A DNA stretch of 53,658 nucleotides from Hwanghaeella sp. (GTDB lineage Bacteria; Pseudomonadota; Alphaproteobacteria; UBA8366; Aestuariispiraceae): assembly GCA_028282025.1 (NCBI GenBank), contig JANQIT010000356.1, forward strand, positions 1 through 53,658, in the 5' to 3' direction. Under the pieces are notes generated by a model. That model had not been told where the DNA came from. It worked only from the letters and a program-made list of their open reading frames with translations, and ran no database searches. Below are positions 1 to 9,033 of this stretch, one piece after another. The first letter of the stretch is position 1. The number at the start of each line of letters is the position of its first letter. Made by a program: the position numbers and the translations under genes.

Positions 1-953
1 CGGTCCTGTTCGTCGGCGGACGTCGCATAGGGGCAGTCCACAGGCGTGAGCCGCCCGGAGTCCAGATCCAGGCGCGACAGGCTCCACTGGCCGTTTTCCG
101 CATGCGCCGCAATCGCGGTGCCGGCATTCAGAAAAGCATAGGTCGACATGCCGAATTGCCACAGCGGCAATCCGAATTCCCGTTCGAACGCATAGTGCCG
201 GCCTTCCGGTCCGGCCCGGTACAAATTCCAGAAACCGCTTTTGTCGGAAACGAAATAGAGTTCGCCATCGGGCGTCCATTCCGGTTGAAAGACCGATTCC
301 GCATCGCCGCCCGCCACCTGAACCGGGTCGCCCAAGCCGCCTTCATCGTCGAAGGCCGCCGCCCACAATTCCGTACCGTTCCAGGGCATGTTCGGATGAC
401 GCCACTGGATCCAGGCCAACGTCTTGCCGTCGGGAGAGATCCGGGGATAGGCGTAGAAATCCGCTCCGCCGGCCAACGTCCGCACCTCACCGTCGCGGGT
501 GACGGAGACCAGTGTGTTCACCGCCTCCCCAGGTCCATCGAATCTTTCGCAAACGGCGACGATCCGCATGCGCACCGGATCGGCCTGCAGGTCCGCGTAG
601 GAACAGCCGGAATGCCGGGTAACGGCAATGGGGGCCGCATCCCGGTCGACCCGGTAAATCCGGTTGTCGCCTCCGTCGACGAACCAGACCTCCGCCCCGT
701 CAGCCACGAAGCACTGTCCGCCATATTCGTGCACGCGGCTGCGGACATTGAACGGGGCCGGTGTCAGATCGGCCGTGCGGCCGTCCGCAGAACGGCTCAC
801 CAGAACAGAACGGCCTGCTTCCCAAGGGCGGAGTTCGGTCCAATAGACAGTATCGCCTTCAGCGGCGATCTGGCCGAACGACACCGCCCCTTGGGTAATC
901 AAATCCGTGGTTACCTTCGACTCCCAGGAGCCGTACGGGGCGACAGTCGACAC
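1..953 (-). CDS. S9 family (prolyl oligopeptidase-type) peptidase, N-terminal part
   Basis: The gene runs off the left edge, so only about 317 N-terminal residues are visible. The frame reads from a GTG at 953-951, preceded by an AAAGGG ribosome site 7 bases upstream, and begins MSTVAPYGSWESK. S9 peptidases of the acyl-peptide hydrolase type commonly start with such a VAPYGSW stretch. The visible part is the beta-propeller, with repeated strands such as YAYPRISPDGKTLAWIQW, EPEWTPDGELYFVSDKSG and WSLSRLDLDSGRLTPVDCP. The alpha/beta-hydrolase domain with the catalytic Ser-Asp-His lies outside the window, so activity cannot be checked. Expected role is hydrolysis of small peptides, probably in the cytoplasm, since no signal peptide is seen. 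Confidence 0.85.
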   Translation of the reverse strand, partial: MSTVAPYGSWESKVTTDLITQGAVSFGQIAAEGDTVYWTELRPWEAGRSVLVSRSADGRTADLTPAPFNVRSRVHEYGGQCFVADGAEVWFVDGGDNRIYRVDRDAAPIAVTRHSGCSYADLQADPVRMRIVAVCERFDGPGEAVNTLVSVTRDGEVRTLAGGADFYAYPRISPDGKTLAWIQWRHPNMPWNGTELWAAAFDDEGGLGDPVQVAGGDAESVFQPEWTPDGELYFVSDKSGFWNLYRAGPEGRHYAFEREFGLPLWQFGMSTYAFLNAGTAIAAHAENGQWSLSRLDLDSGRLTPVDCPYATSADEQD

Positions 954-1008
954 AGGCGGACCCTTTCGCAAGCGGCGGCCCACCTCACAGGATTGAGCCG
1001 GCCGCGAA

Positions 1009-2280
1009 CTAATTCAGAAGACCGAGAAGCGATTGCATCTCGCTGGCGGACAGCGGGTAATCGCCACCGTCCTGCGGCTGCAGGATGGTCTCGGCAGGCA
1101 GTCTCAGCAAGTCCGTTTGCAGAACGGTCGCGAAATCCATGCCCAGTCTTGTCTTCCACGCCATGGCAACCGCTGCCTTAGGGCCGTCCGCGCCCTGCAG
1201 GGCCATGCGGACGGATTGATCGCTGAAGCCCGTCATGATCGACAAGGCGTGAATCACGAAAGTTTCCTCGCCGCGGCCCGCGGCCAGGGTCAGGGTGCCG
1301 GCGTTCAACTTGCCGTCACGGTTGAAGATCTCCGCGCGGACGACCTCGGGATCGTTCCGGTCCCAGGCCATTTCCAGATCCTGCATCCGGTCTCTTACCG
1401 ACTGGCGCAGAAGGTCGGCGGTGCCGCTGTCCAGATCGCGGTTCCGGTCGATAAGCTGCTCGACCAGCCGTTCGCTGGCATAGGCGGCAATCTTGACCAC
1501 AAGATCCTTCGACATACCGTCCCGCTGAACCAGGGCCTGGTGCCAACTGGGATGCGCATCCCCCGCTTCCACGATGGCTTCCATGGTCTCCTGTCCGATT
1601 TCCGCCGTCCGGTTCGCCAAAAGGGCCGGTACCGCCAGATCGTCCCGGGTTTCGACAATGGCGTGGGACACGGTTTCGGTCAGGTTCTCGCGGCGCGCCA
1701 CGGCGGCCAGCGCCTCGCTGTTGATCCCGGTGGTGATCAGACCGACAAGGTCCTCCTCCTTCAGCAGCGGGGAAAACTCCAGCACCGGGACCGAGACAAT
1801 GGCCTCAGCGTCGCGCGCCAGCGTCATGACAAGGTCGTGCGGAACATCGGGAAGGGCCTTGACCTGCTGGGCGATCAAGGCGCGGACGGTGGGCAGCCTG
1901 TCTTGGGCCAGTACCTCGGCAACTTGAAACACCATTTTGGTGGCCCGGGCGTTTTGTGCGCCGGACAATGACGGCAGGATACGCTCCATCTTCGAGCCGA
2001 CGCTGCCGCGGACGTCGTCTTCCTTGTCCTCGGCAAGAAGCAAGTCCGCCTGCATCGGCGTCCCGTCGTTTCCGGCAACCGCCTGACGGACTTCCTTAGA
2101 CGCGTCGTTTGCCAGAAAATACAACACTTCCGGCGGCACATCGCCTTCCTGCGCCAGGGCCGCACGCTCCTTCACGGTCCCATGCTCGGCGATCCTTTTC
2201 GCCCGCTGATACCCCGCATCTTGCACGACGGCGCCGCTCGGCGCGGTCTTGTAGAAATCTGACAGGGACGGTCCGGACAT
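1009..2280 (-). CDS. DUF2336 domain-containing protein
   Basis: This 423-residue soluble protein is built from HEAT-like alpha-helical repeats. The N-terminal 120 residues carry the repeating pattern PPEVLYFLANDASKEVRQAV followed by LLLAEDKEDDVRGSVGSKM, which is how DUF2336 proteins of alphaproteobacteria look. Later repeats include DLVMTLARDAEAIVSVPVLE. No catalytic motif, signal peptide or membrane segment is visible. DUF2336 proteins have no agreed biochemical function; a scaffold or interaction role is inferred from the repeats. The start at 2280 is an ATG without a clear ribosome site. It lies 55 bases upstream of the S9 peptidase start on the same strand and may be cotranscribed with it. 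Confidence 0.85.
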   Translation of the reverse strand: MSGPSLSDFYKTAPSGAVVQDAGYQRAKRIAEHGTVKERAALAQEGDVPPEVLYFLANDASKEVRQAVAGNDGTPMQADLLLAEDKEDDVRGSVGSKMERILPSLSGAQNARATKMVFQVAEVLAQDRLPTVRALIAQQVKALPDVPHDLVMTLARDAEAIVSVPVLEFSPLLKEEDLVGLITTGINSEALAAVARRENLTETVSHAIVETRDDLAVPALLANRTAEIGQETMEAIVEAGDAHPSWHQALVQRDGMSKDLVVKIAAYASERLVEQLIDRNRDLDSGTADLLRQSVRDRMQDLEMAWDRNDPEVVRAEIFNRDGKLNAGTLTLAAGRGEETFVIHALSIMTGFSDQSVRMALQGADGPKAAVAMAWKTRLGMDFATVLQTDLLRLPAETILQPQDGGDYPLSASEMQSLLGLLN

Positions 2281-2431
2281 CGTTAGTGCTCAATTCGTTT
2301 CAGGCGGAACGAAAGAACCCTTATCTAATATTCGGCGCGCGGCAACCCTATACCGCCCTTCTAGAGCAGGTCCCCTTTACTTGGAACCACTGAGACGCCA
2401 TCTCAGTTGAGCCAGAATGAAAGAAAACGTT

Positions 2432-4177
2432 TTAGTTGCCATCCGGTTTCTTAAGGCTTGGATGCGTGACATCGGCTGGCATGTTATACACGCTGATAAA
2501 GGCTGGGGCGCTGTAGTAGCGGCCGGCCTTGGCGAAGACGCCGATATCCACACGATCGGTCTGCATGCCGGGCGTCGCAGCGGATGGCCGCCTGCCATGC
2601 CAGTCGACGATAATCTCGGCAACCGACCCGGCGGCATTGCGGGGCGTGATACGAACCCTCTCCGGATCGCCATCCAGGACCACCCAGTCGATCTGCAGCT
2701 TCTGCCCGTTCGGCGATTGTGTCCCTCCGGCGCTGACCACCATGCGCTTTCGGCTGTCTTCCTGCACGACAACCCGGGCCACCGCACTCGGCGACGTAAA
2801 GTCGACACCGCGCAAATGCCCGACATTTTCAGCGGGCGGCGGTCTCTTGTTGCGGCTTTCCTCCAAGACAGACAACTGAACGACTGGGGGCACATCCTCG
2901 ACTTCTATCGCGTTCGCAAGGCGGATCATGCGGAGAAGGTCCAGGTTCGCGGCGTCGAATACGGGCGGATGGGCTACCGCCGTCAGGTAGTCCGCCTCTT
3001 CGCGGACGGTCTTCTGACCGTTCCGGAAAACCATTTGCAGGGTCGGCATTAGGAGCTTCTGTTCTATCAGATACTCTTTAACCTTTGGCTTGAAAGCGGC
3101 CAAAATCACCGCAGCCGCCCCGAGCAGCGGCTGGTCGGACGAAGAGCGTCCCTGACTGATCAGAAGATAAGGCGTGTTCGCCGGAAAGGCGTCCACCCCT
3201 CCCGGCAAGTGGTCGCTGACGCCGGGATAAACATAGAGTTGGCCGGACCGGTACTGAAGATATAGGACGCCGATGCTGCGCGGGCGATCCAGGGCGACGC
3301 GGGCCAGACTGAACAGGCCGCTGACGCCGAGGGAAGCGTTGCCGATTGTCGGGGCGTCGAAAAATATCGATGAATTGAAGGAGAAATCCACGCCGGCCTG
3401 CTGCGCTTCCTGCGCATATTCAATATGGCTGAGCTGCGGATGGAAGCCGGAATGCAGGATCGAATGCCTGCGGTCCCGGTTGTCATAAAGATCCCCGGCG
3501 TTGCCCGCGGCGAAGCCGCGCCGGACCAGATCGTTCAACAATTTGACCGCTTCGGCGTTCTCGCCCTTATACGCGTTCGGATCGGCAAACAGCTTGGAAT
3601 TGAACCTGAACCGGCTGAACAACAGGTTGGTTCTGGCATCCAACTCGGTATTCGCATCGGAGACCAGGGCCTTGCCGCCGCGCACGATAGCCGGCTCTAT
3701 CGCGGCCTTTGCGGTCGGGGGCGGCCTGGCGGCGTTCTGCTGCGCCTTTTCAAGAACCTTACCGAAGCGCGCCGTGCTTCGCAGGGGCGCGAAGGCTTGT
3801 TCCGACTGCAACGGCGGCAATATGCTGTATCCCGCGCCAACAGCGGCTTCCAAGCTCACAATGGCGCCTTCGGCATCGCCCAGCCGGGCTTGCGCCACCG
3901 CTTTCAGATACTGCGCTACCGCCAGGCCGGGATGGCGGGTCAGAAGCGGGTCGAGCACCTCCAGAGCTTGTTGATTTTGGCCGGCGCGAAGCAGCCCCTC
4001 GCTATTCGCCAACGCCTGGCGCGCTTGCGGCTTGGAGAAGACGCCAACCGTTTCCAATCCCGCCGGTGCGCCCTGCGCCGCAGCGGGCGGCGCGAACGGG
4101 GCAGCCAGGGCCGCGCCAATAAGCGCGGCGGCAAACCAGATACCGGAAACATTCGACTTCAACCGCACGCACATCAT
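2432..4177 (-). CDS. Secreted TPR-like protein of unknown function, exosortase/EPS-locus associated
   Basis: I do not recognise the family. The start at 4177 (ATGATG, with GGAG 7 bases upstream) gives 581 residues beginning with a signal peptide, a hydrophobic run ending in PPAAAQ. The open frame extends further upstream but overlaps the next gene, so that part is excluded. Residues about 45-140 contain TPR-like helices (QALANSEGLLRAGQNQQALE and AVAQARLGDAEGAIVSLEAA). The middle part holds conserved-looking stretches such as HSILHSGFHPQLSHIEYAQ and SSIFFDAPTIGNASLG, and the C-terminal 150 residues look beta-rich. It follows the ATPase gene by 47 bases. Export to the periplasm or surface is inferred; function is unknown. 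Confidence 0.75.
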   Translation of the reverse strand: MMCVRLKSNVSGIWFAAALIGAALAAPFAPPAAAQGAPAGLETVGVFSKPQARQALANSEGLLRAGQNQQALEVLDPLLTRHPGLAVAQYLKAVAQARLGDAEGAIVSLEAAVGAGYSILPPLQSEQAFAPLRSTARFGKVLEKAQQNAARPPPTAKAAIEPAIVRGGKALVSDANTELDARTNLLFSRFRFNSKLFADPNAYKGENAEAVKLLNDLVRRGFAAGNAGDLYDNRDRRHSILHSGFHPQLSHIEYAQEAQQAGVDFSFNSSIFFDAPTIGNASLGVSGLFSLARVALDRPRSIGVLYLQYRSGQLYVYPGVSDHLPGGVDAFPANTPYLLISQGRSSSDQPLLGAAAVILAAFKPKVKEYLIEQKLLMPTLQMVFRNGQKTVREEADYLTAVAHPPVFDAANLDLLRMIRLANAIEVEDVPPVVQLSVLEESRNKRPPPAENVGHLRGVDFTSPSAVARVVVQEDSRKRMVVSAGGTQSPNGQKLQIDWVVLDGDPERVRITPRNAAGSVAEIIVDWHGRRPSAATPGMQTDRVDIGVFAKAGRYYSAPAFISVYNMPADVTHPSLKKPDGN

Positions 4178-4224
4178 CAACCGACTCCGCCGGCGCTTGC
4201 CGTCCCAAGCGACGGAAGCAACCG

Positions 4225-5157
4225 CTACTCGATGGAAATGACCTTGTGTTTTCGCCAATACACCGACTTTCCATCCGGCAGCGCCGCTGGCTTTTGCGGT
4301 GCGTCCTCGCTGCGCTCTACCTCGGCGCGGGGTGGGTCGTCGTACTGAAAAATCCCGTATTCCGCCTTGTCCTTGATGATTTCCTCGATCAAATCGACGT
4401 CGATGACGCGCGTTCCTGTCGAAAAACCGTAAACCAAGGCCGTATCGCACAAGACATTGACCAGCCGTGGGATGCCGCGCGTTGCGCGGGCGATCCTCTG
4501 GCATGCGGAACGGGTAAAGATCTCATCCCGGGCGCCGGCTTTGTCCAACCGGTGCTGGATGTAGGCGACGGTTTCGTCCGCGTTCAACGGACGCAAATGA
4601 TAGTCGGAAGCGATGCGCTGCGCGAACTGCACCAGTTCCGGATCCTGCAGCAGAGTCTTCAATTGCGGCTGCCCGACCAGGATGACCTGCAGCAGTTGGT
4701 CCTTGTCGGCGTTGATGTTCGACAGCATCCGCAATTCTTCGAGCGTTTGCGGCCCCAGATTCTGCGCCTCGTCGACGATCAGGATCGTGCGGCGGCCCTC
4801 TGCATATTCGGAAATCAGAAAATCATAGAAATCCGAGTGCAGCGCGACGACCGGTTTTTCCTCATAGGGTTTTCCGAACGCCATCAGAACCCAGTGAAGC
4901 AGTTCGCCCCGCTTCTCGACGGCGTTCGACACCAGCCCGACGGTTACCTCGTTACCCAGCCTGTTGAGCAAATGCCGGATCAGGGTTGTTTTCCCACTGC
5001 CGATTTCACCGGTGATCACGGTAAAACCGGCGCGGTTCATGATGCCGTACTCGATCATCGCAAAGGCCAGCGCATGGCCTTTGCTCCAGAACATGTAGTC
5101 CGGGTCGGGCTGAATCGAGAAAGGCTTTTCGCTTAAACCGAAAAAAGACTCATACAT
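4225..5157 (-). CDS. ExeA-like AAA ATPase, PEP-CTERM/exosortase-system subfamily
   Basis: This 310-residue protein begins MYESFFGLSEKPFSIQPDP, the typical start of ExeA-type secretion ATPases. The Walker A motif GEIGSGKTTL lies near residue 50, Walker B TILIVDEAQNL near residue 125, and an arginine-rich sensor region (AQRIASDYHLRPL) follows. A subfamily of these ATPases is regularly found in exosortase/exopolysaccharide loci. Its precise role is not settled; ATP-driven assembly or secretion at the inner membrane is the usual proposal. The gene lies between the TPR lipoprotein and the secreted TPR-like protein on the same strand, with short gaps, suggesting one operon. A 10-base palindrome (TCTGATCAGA) sits just upstream at 5182-5191. 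Confidence 0.88.
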   Translation of the reverse strand: MYESFFGLSEKPFSIQPDPDYMFWSKGHALAFAMIEYGIMNRAGFTVITGEIGSGKTTLIRHLLNRLGNEVTVGLVSNAVEKRGELLHWVLMAFGKPYEEKPVVALHSDFYDFLISEYAEGRRTILIVDEAQNLGPQTLEELRMLSNINADKDQLLQVILVGQPQLKTLLQDPELVQFAQRIASDYHLRPLNADETVAYIQHRLDKAGARDEIFTRSACQRIARATRGIPRLVNVLCDTALVYGFSTGTRVIDVDLIEEIIKDKAEYGIFQYDDPPRAEVERSEDAPQKPAALPDGKSVYWRKHKVISIE

Positions 5158-5247
5158 GTAAACTTGCCGCCGAAAATCTTATCTGATCAGACAGATGCGC
5201 CCCATCATATAGTCTGTACGGCCCAAAACCCTAACCAAACATTAACG

Positions 5248-7677
5248 TTAATTGCCGGTGCGCGGGGCTGCTTTCTCCCGCAATTCCTCCAGCATCTGCC
5301 GGACCTCCTCGATTTCAGCGAAATCCTGCGTCTCCGAAAGTTCGACGACCGTCTCGAACTCATCGATTGCCGAGACGAAATCCTGGGTCGCGCGGTAGGC
5401 CATACCGAGATGGTAACGAACGACCGCCAATTCGGGCAGACGTTCGGCGGCGTTTTCCAGGTAACGGACCGCATCGCTGTACTGACCGAGACGATAGTAA
5501 ATCCACCCGACAGTATCCTGGAACTGCGGCACGGTGGATGTCAGAAGCCCCTGCGCAACCTGCAGCGCCTTCTCGGCGCTTTCGCGATCCTGGCGAGCAT
5601 CAATCAGGGTGGCCGCATAGTTGTTCGCAAGTATGGCGGAGTTCGGGGAGGCCTCGTACAGCAGACGATACTGCTCAAGCGCCGATTCCTTATCCCCTGT
5701 CTGTTCGTAAAAGCCCGCTCTCGCAAGGCGCAACGTATTATCGTCCGGGTTGGCTTCCAACCCCCGGTCGATCGTTTCCTGCGCCTTGTCCGGTTGGCTT
5801 TGGGAAGCATAAAAGCCGGCCATCGAGACATAAGTTAGATTCGCCGATGGATCGCGCTCGATGGCTTTCTCGAAAGCCTGTTCGGCGCCATCGAAATCCC
5901 CTTCCTGAACCAGCACCTGGGCGATCAGGACTTGAGCGAACGCGTTATTCGGAGAGGTTTCGAGAACCGACTCCAGGAACTGTTTCGCCCGGTCGGACTG
6001 CCCCGCCCGAACATAGGCGCCAACCAGGGACGCCAAGGGCCGGGTCGCATCCGGGGCCGCTTCCTGGGACCGTTCAAACGCCTCGATACTCTGTTCGAAA
6101 CGTTCCTGGCCCTGCAAAGCCAAGCCGGCGATACGGTCCACGACGCTGGATTCGTCATCCAGTTGACGCAGGCGTTCGGCTACCTGTTGCGCGCCCACCC
6201 AATCCTGGTTGTTGATCTTGATCTGAGCGAGAGCACGCAGCGCATCCATATTTTCCGGATCTCGCTGGACGACCATCGTCAGAATCTGATCGGCGCGGTC
6301 GGACGCACCACGTTGCGCGAGAAACTGCGCATAGGGCAAACCGATCGCGGCGGCGCCGTCACTCGCCTCGAAGCCGCGCGCATATTGGTCGTCCGCCAGT
6401 TCAATGGACCCGTTAGCCTGGTGGGCGGAGCCGAGAAGGATATGGGCTCGAACCGAATCCGGCTCGTCCCGAAGCACAGTCCGCAGATCCAAGATCGCAT
6501 CGTCGAACTTTCTTTCCTCCAGCAGAATGGCCGCCCGCGTGGTCAGGGCCGCGGCGTTCTTGTCATCCTCCGCCAGAATTTCATCGATAATAGCCCGCGC
6601 CTCATCCAACTTCCCTTCCAGGCGGCTGAACTGCGCAAGTTGGTTTTTCGCACCGAACCTCTCGTCGATCGGCGCATCGGAGACGATAATTTCCTGCAGA
6701 ACGGCACGCGCCTCGTCAGTACGCCGCGTATCAAGGTAAAGGCGCGCCAGAATCTGGCGATAGGAGGTCTGGTTCACATCGGCGCGGGCAATGAGTTTCT
6801 TAGCCTCTTCCTCTGCCGCATCCACGCCGCGCACTGCGTTCAGGAACCGGATGACATCAAGATTCGCTTCCAATGATTCCGGCGATGCGTCCGCCACAGC
6901 ACGCACTTGTCCTTCTGCGTCATCGTAGCGCTCTTCGTTCATATAGAGCCGGATCAGAGCCGCCCGGAAGGCGTTCGTTTCCGGGTAAAGATCGGTAAGG
7001 GTTACTAGAACGTCTTCGACACCCTCCAGATCCTCCAAGGCCGCCAGGGCGCGGATCTTGATCAGTTGCAGGGCGACATTGTCCGCCGTCTTGGCCAATT
7101 GCTTGTCCAAAAGGGCGACAGCTTCTCGTGTAGCGCCCGATGCGATCCGCTCTGCCGCCAGTACCGACACCGCATCCGCGTTGTCGGGGTCCAAAGCAAG
7201 CGCCGCATTCGCCGCGGCCAACGCGCCTTCGGTATCTTCCAGATTAAGCAGCACGGCAGCTTTGAAGGTAATGGCGTCGATGTTATCGGGTGCTAGTTCG
7301 GAAGCGGCGTTGCTTAACTCCAACGCCCGATCGATCTGACCGGCCAATAATGCGATCCGGCCCAACCGAACCGTCGCCTCGATATGGGTGGGATCGAGAT
7401 CGACGATCTTGTTCAGCAAGCTTCCGACCGCCTGCCAGTTCGCGCGCCGCTCTTCGATGCGCGCCAGCCCGTAGAGCGAGGGCACATGGTCGGGGTTGAT
7501 CTGAAGCGCGTTCCGGAATTCCAGCGCCGCCCTGACATCATCGCCATTTTCGACTAGGGTGGCGCCGTCCTCGTAATGCGACTCCAACCGCTCTTCCGGC
7601 GAGTCGCAGGCCGCGAGAACCACCAGCCCAAGGCATGCCAGCGCCATCTTCAGTGTGGAGAAACGTCTTCCAGTCAT
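5248..7677 (-). CDS. prsT: PrsT-like TPR repeat lipoprotein of the exosortase/PEP-CTERM system
   Basis: The ATG at 7677 gives 809 residues starting MTGRRFSTLK, then a lipoprotein signal with lipobox VLAAC around residue 23. The remainder is an almost unbroken series of tetratricopeptide repeats, for example ALEFRNALQINPDHVPSLYG, AFEKAIERDPSANLTYVSMA and AVRYLENAAERLPELAVVRY. Very long TPR lipoproteins of this kind (PrsT) accompany exosortase loci, where they are thought to scaffold polysaccharide or protein assembly in the periplasm. PrsT proteins are usually near 900 residues, so this one is slightly short. The open frame runs further upstream to 7872, but that part encodes no signal sequence and is not expected to be translated. 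Confidence 0.86.
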   Translation of the reverse strand: MTGRRFSTLKMALACLGLVVLAACDSPEERLESHYEDGATLVENGDDVRAALEFRNALQINPDHVPSLYGLARIEERRANWQAVGSLLNKIVDLDPTHIEATVRLGRIALLAGQIDRALELSNAASELAPDNIDAITFKAAVLLNLEDTEGALAAANAALALDPDNADAVSVLAAERIASGATREAVALLDKQLAKTADNVALQLIKIRALAALEDLEGVEDVLVTLTDLYPETNAFRAALIRLYMNEERYDDAEGQVRAVADASPESLEANLDVIRFLNAVRGVDAAEEEAKKLIARADVNQTSYRQILARLYLDTRRTDEARAVLQEIIVSDAPIDERFGAKNQLAQFSRLEGKLDEARAIIDEILAEDDKNAAALTTRAAILLEERKFDDAILDLRTVLRDEPDSVRAHILLGSAHQANGSIELADDQYARGFEASDGAAAIGLPYAQFLAQRGASDRADQILTMVVQRDPENMDALRALAQIKINNQDWVGAQQVAERLRQLDDESSVVDRIAGLALQGQERFEQSIEAFERSQEAAPDATRPLASLVGAYVRAGQSDRAKQFLESVLETSPNNAFAQVLIAQVLVQEGDFDGAEQAFEKAIERDPSANLTYVSMAGFYASQSQPDKAQETIDRGLEANPDDNTLRLARAGFYEQTGDKESALEQYRLLYEASPNSAILANNYAATLIDARQDRESAEKALQVAQGLLTSTVPQFQDTVGWIYYRLGQYSDAVRYLENAAERLPELAVVRYHLGMAYRATQDFVSAIDEFETVVELSETQDFAEIEEVRQMLEELREKAAPRTGN

Positions 7678-7874
7678 CGTAATGAACACCCTATCCCAGT
7701 GTCGATTGCCCGCGGGCGGTCCGGTATTCCACGCCCCCGTACCCCAAATATTCAGCGAACGGAAATCCGGCATTTTCTCATCCAGCCGTTCCGCCGACGC
7801 CCCAACATCCTTTACGATGTCAGATTGTGTACCATGTCTGCCCGGATTTGACACCGCCGGGCCGGCATTCATTC

Positions 7875-8780
7875 TTACCGCCGCATCGCCAAGCGCTGAT
7901 TGATTTCCTCGATGGCCCGGCGTTTTCCGACCATCAGCGCCCGGCGCTGATAGCGTCGAATGAACTGGCGCAGTTCAGAATCGTCGTGCTGCTCGGCGCC
8001 GCCGATCATCGCTTTCAGGTATCCGTATATCATTGCGATGCTACCGATGACGTACGGCGGGAACGACAATCTCGCCACGGCGGTCGCCAAGAAGTAGAGC
8101 GGGTCCGTTCCCATGAAATGCTGCCCGAATCCGTGCCGGATGCGGCCGGTCAGGATCCCTTTCTGGCTGGACCCCATGGGCCGCAGATGTTCGAATTTCA
8201 GGTTTTCGTCGTTCCAACTGCACGCCATCCAGCCCAGTTGGCGGGATTTGTGGCAATCGATCGCGTCCCACATCACCTGCCGCACGAACCCACCGATCTC
8301 TTCGAAACACTCCCGCCGGTAGAACTTGGTCATACCCACCGACATTTCATCGCCGCAGCGTTCCGGCACCCGCTGTCCGCCGTCGGTCGTGAAAAAGGGT
8401 TTGCCGCTGCAACTGCCCAGACGCGGTTCCTCTTCCATGCGGCGGATCAGTTCGCCGAAATACGCGGGAGGTAAATCCAGATCCAGATCCAGCTTGCAGA
8501 CATAGTCGAAATCCGAGAGGCGGATCTTCCCCAATCCGAAATAGAAAGCCTCGACAACCCCCGGTCCGACGGCGCGATGCCCCCGGTCGGGTTTGGTATA
8601 GACTTTTATCCAGTCGTGCTTGCCGGCATAGTCCTGAAGAATCGCATTCGTATCGTCGGTCGAACCGTCATCCACGATCACCCAAACCGCCGGAGTGACC
8701 GTTTGCGCCACGACGCTGTCCAGCGTCCGGCGCATGTAATCCTGCTCGTTGCGGCAAGGCGTTATCAGCGCGTATCCCAT
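7875..8780 (-). CDS. Glycosyltransferase family 2
   Basis: This 301-residue cytoplasmic or peripheral-membrane enzyme of the GT-A fold begins MGYALITPCRNEQDYMRR, the usual first strand of the family. The nucleotide-binding VIVDDGSTDDT follows near residue 35, and an acidic metal-binding stretch (CKLDLDLDLPPAY) lies near residue 95. A hydrophobic helix near residue 245 (YVIGSIAMIYGYLKAM) may touch the membrane. It probably adds one sugar to the lipid-linked exopolysaccharide repeat; donor and acceptor cannot be read from the sequence. A TTG four codons upstream (8792), with GGAA before it, is an alternative start. It lies between the PrsT-like gene and a divergent GT4 gene. Confidence 0.88.
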   Translation of the reverse strand: MGYALITPCRNEQDYMRRTLDSVVAQTVTPAVWVIVDDGSTDDTNAILQDYAGKHDWIKVYTKPDRGHRAVGPGVVEAFYFGLGKIRLSDFDYVCKLDLDLDLPPAYFGELIRRMEEEPRLGSCSGKPFFTTDGGQRVPERCGDEMSVGMTKFYRRECFEEIGGFVRQVMWDAIDCHKSRQLGWMACSWNDENLKFEHLRPMGSSQKGILTGRIRHGFGQHFMGTDPLYFLATAVARLSFPPYVIGSIAMIYGYLKAMIGGAEQHDDSELRQFIRRYQRRALMVGKRRAIEEINQRLAMRR

Positions 8781-9033
8781 CGGGCGACCCAAATACGTTC
8801 CGTAGCGTTGTTAAAAAGCGTTAAGGTCAAGTCCGAACGCGCCAATGCAGAGGATCGTCAGACTGCCGAGCAATGCAGAATAAGCTTTTTCAGTATTAGC
8901 GTTCACTGTGATTGCTTCCGCGCAACGGGATTACGTCTCTTTCAAATCCACTTCAAGAGCATTATTGAAAATGCGCAAGCAGTAAACAACGTCGACGGCA
9001 GCGACGTCCAGCTGTTCATAAGAGGTGTAGCAT

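Noticed and set aside
102-1181. 359-codon plus-strand frame opposite the S9 peptidase
   Set aside because: The minus-strand frame encodes a clear beta-propeller of an S9 peptidase, so the plus-strand frame is a shadow.
2388-2404. Small hairpin CTGAGA/TCTCAG after the TPR-like gene
   Set aside because: A six-base stem without a T run is too weak to call a terminator.
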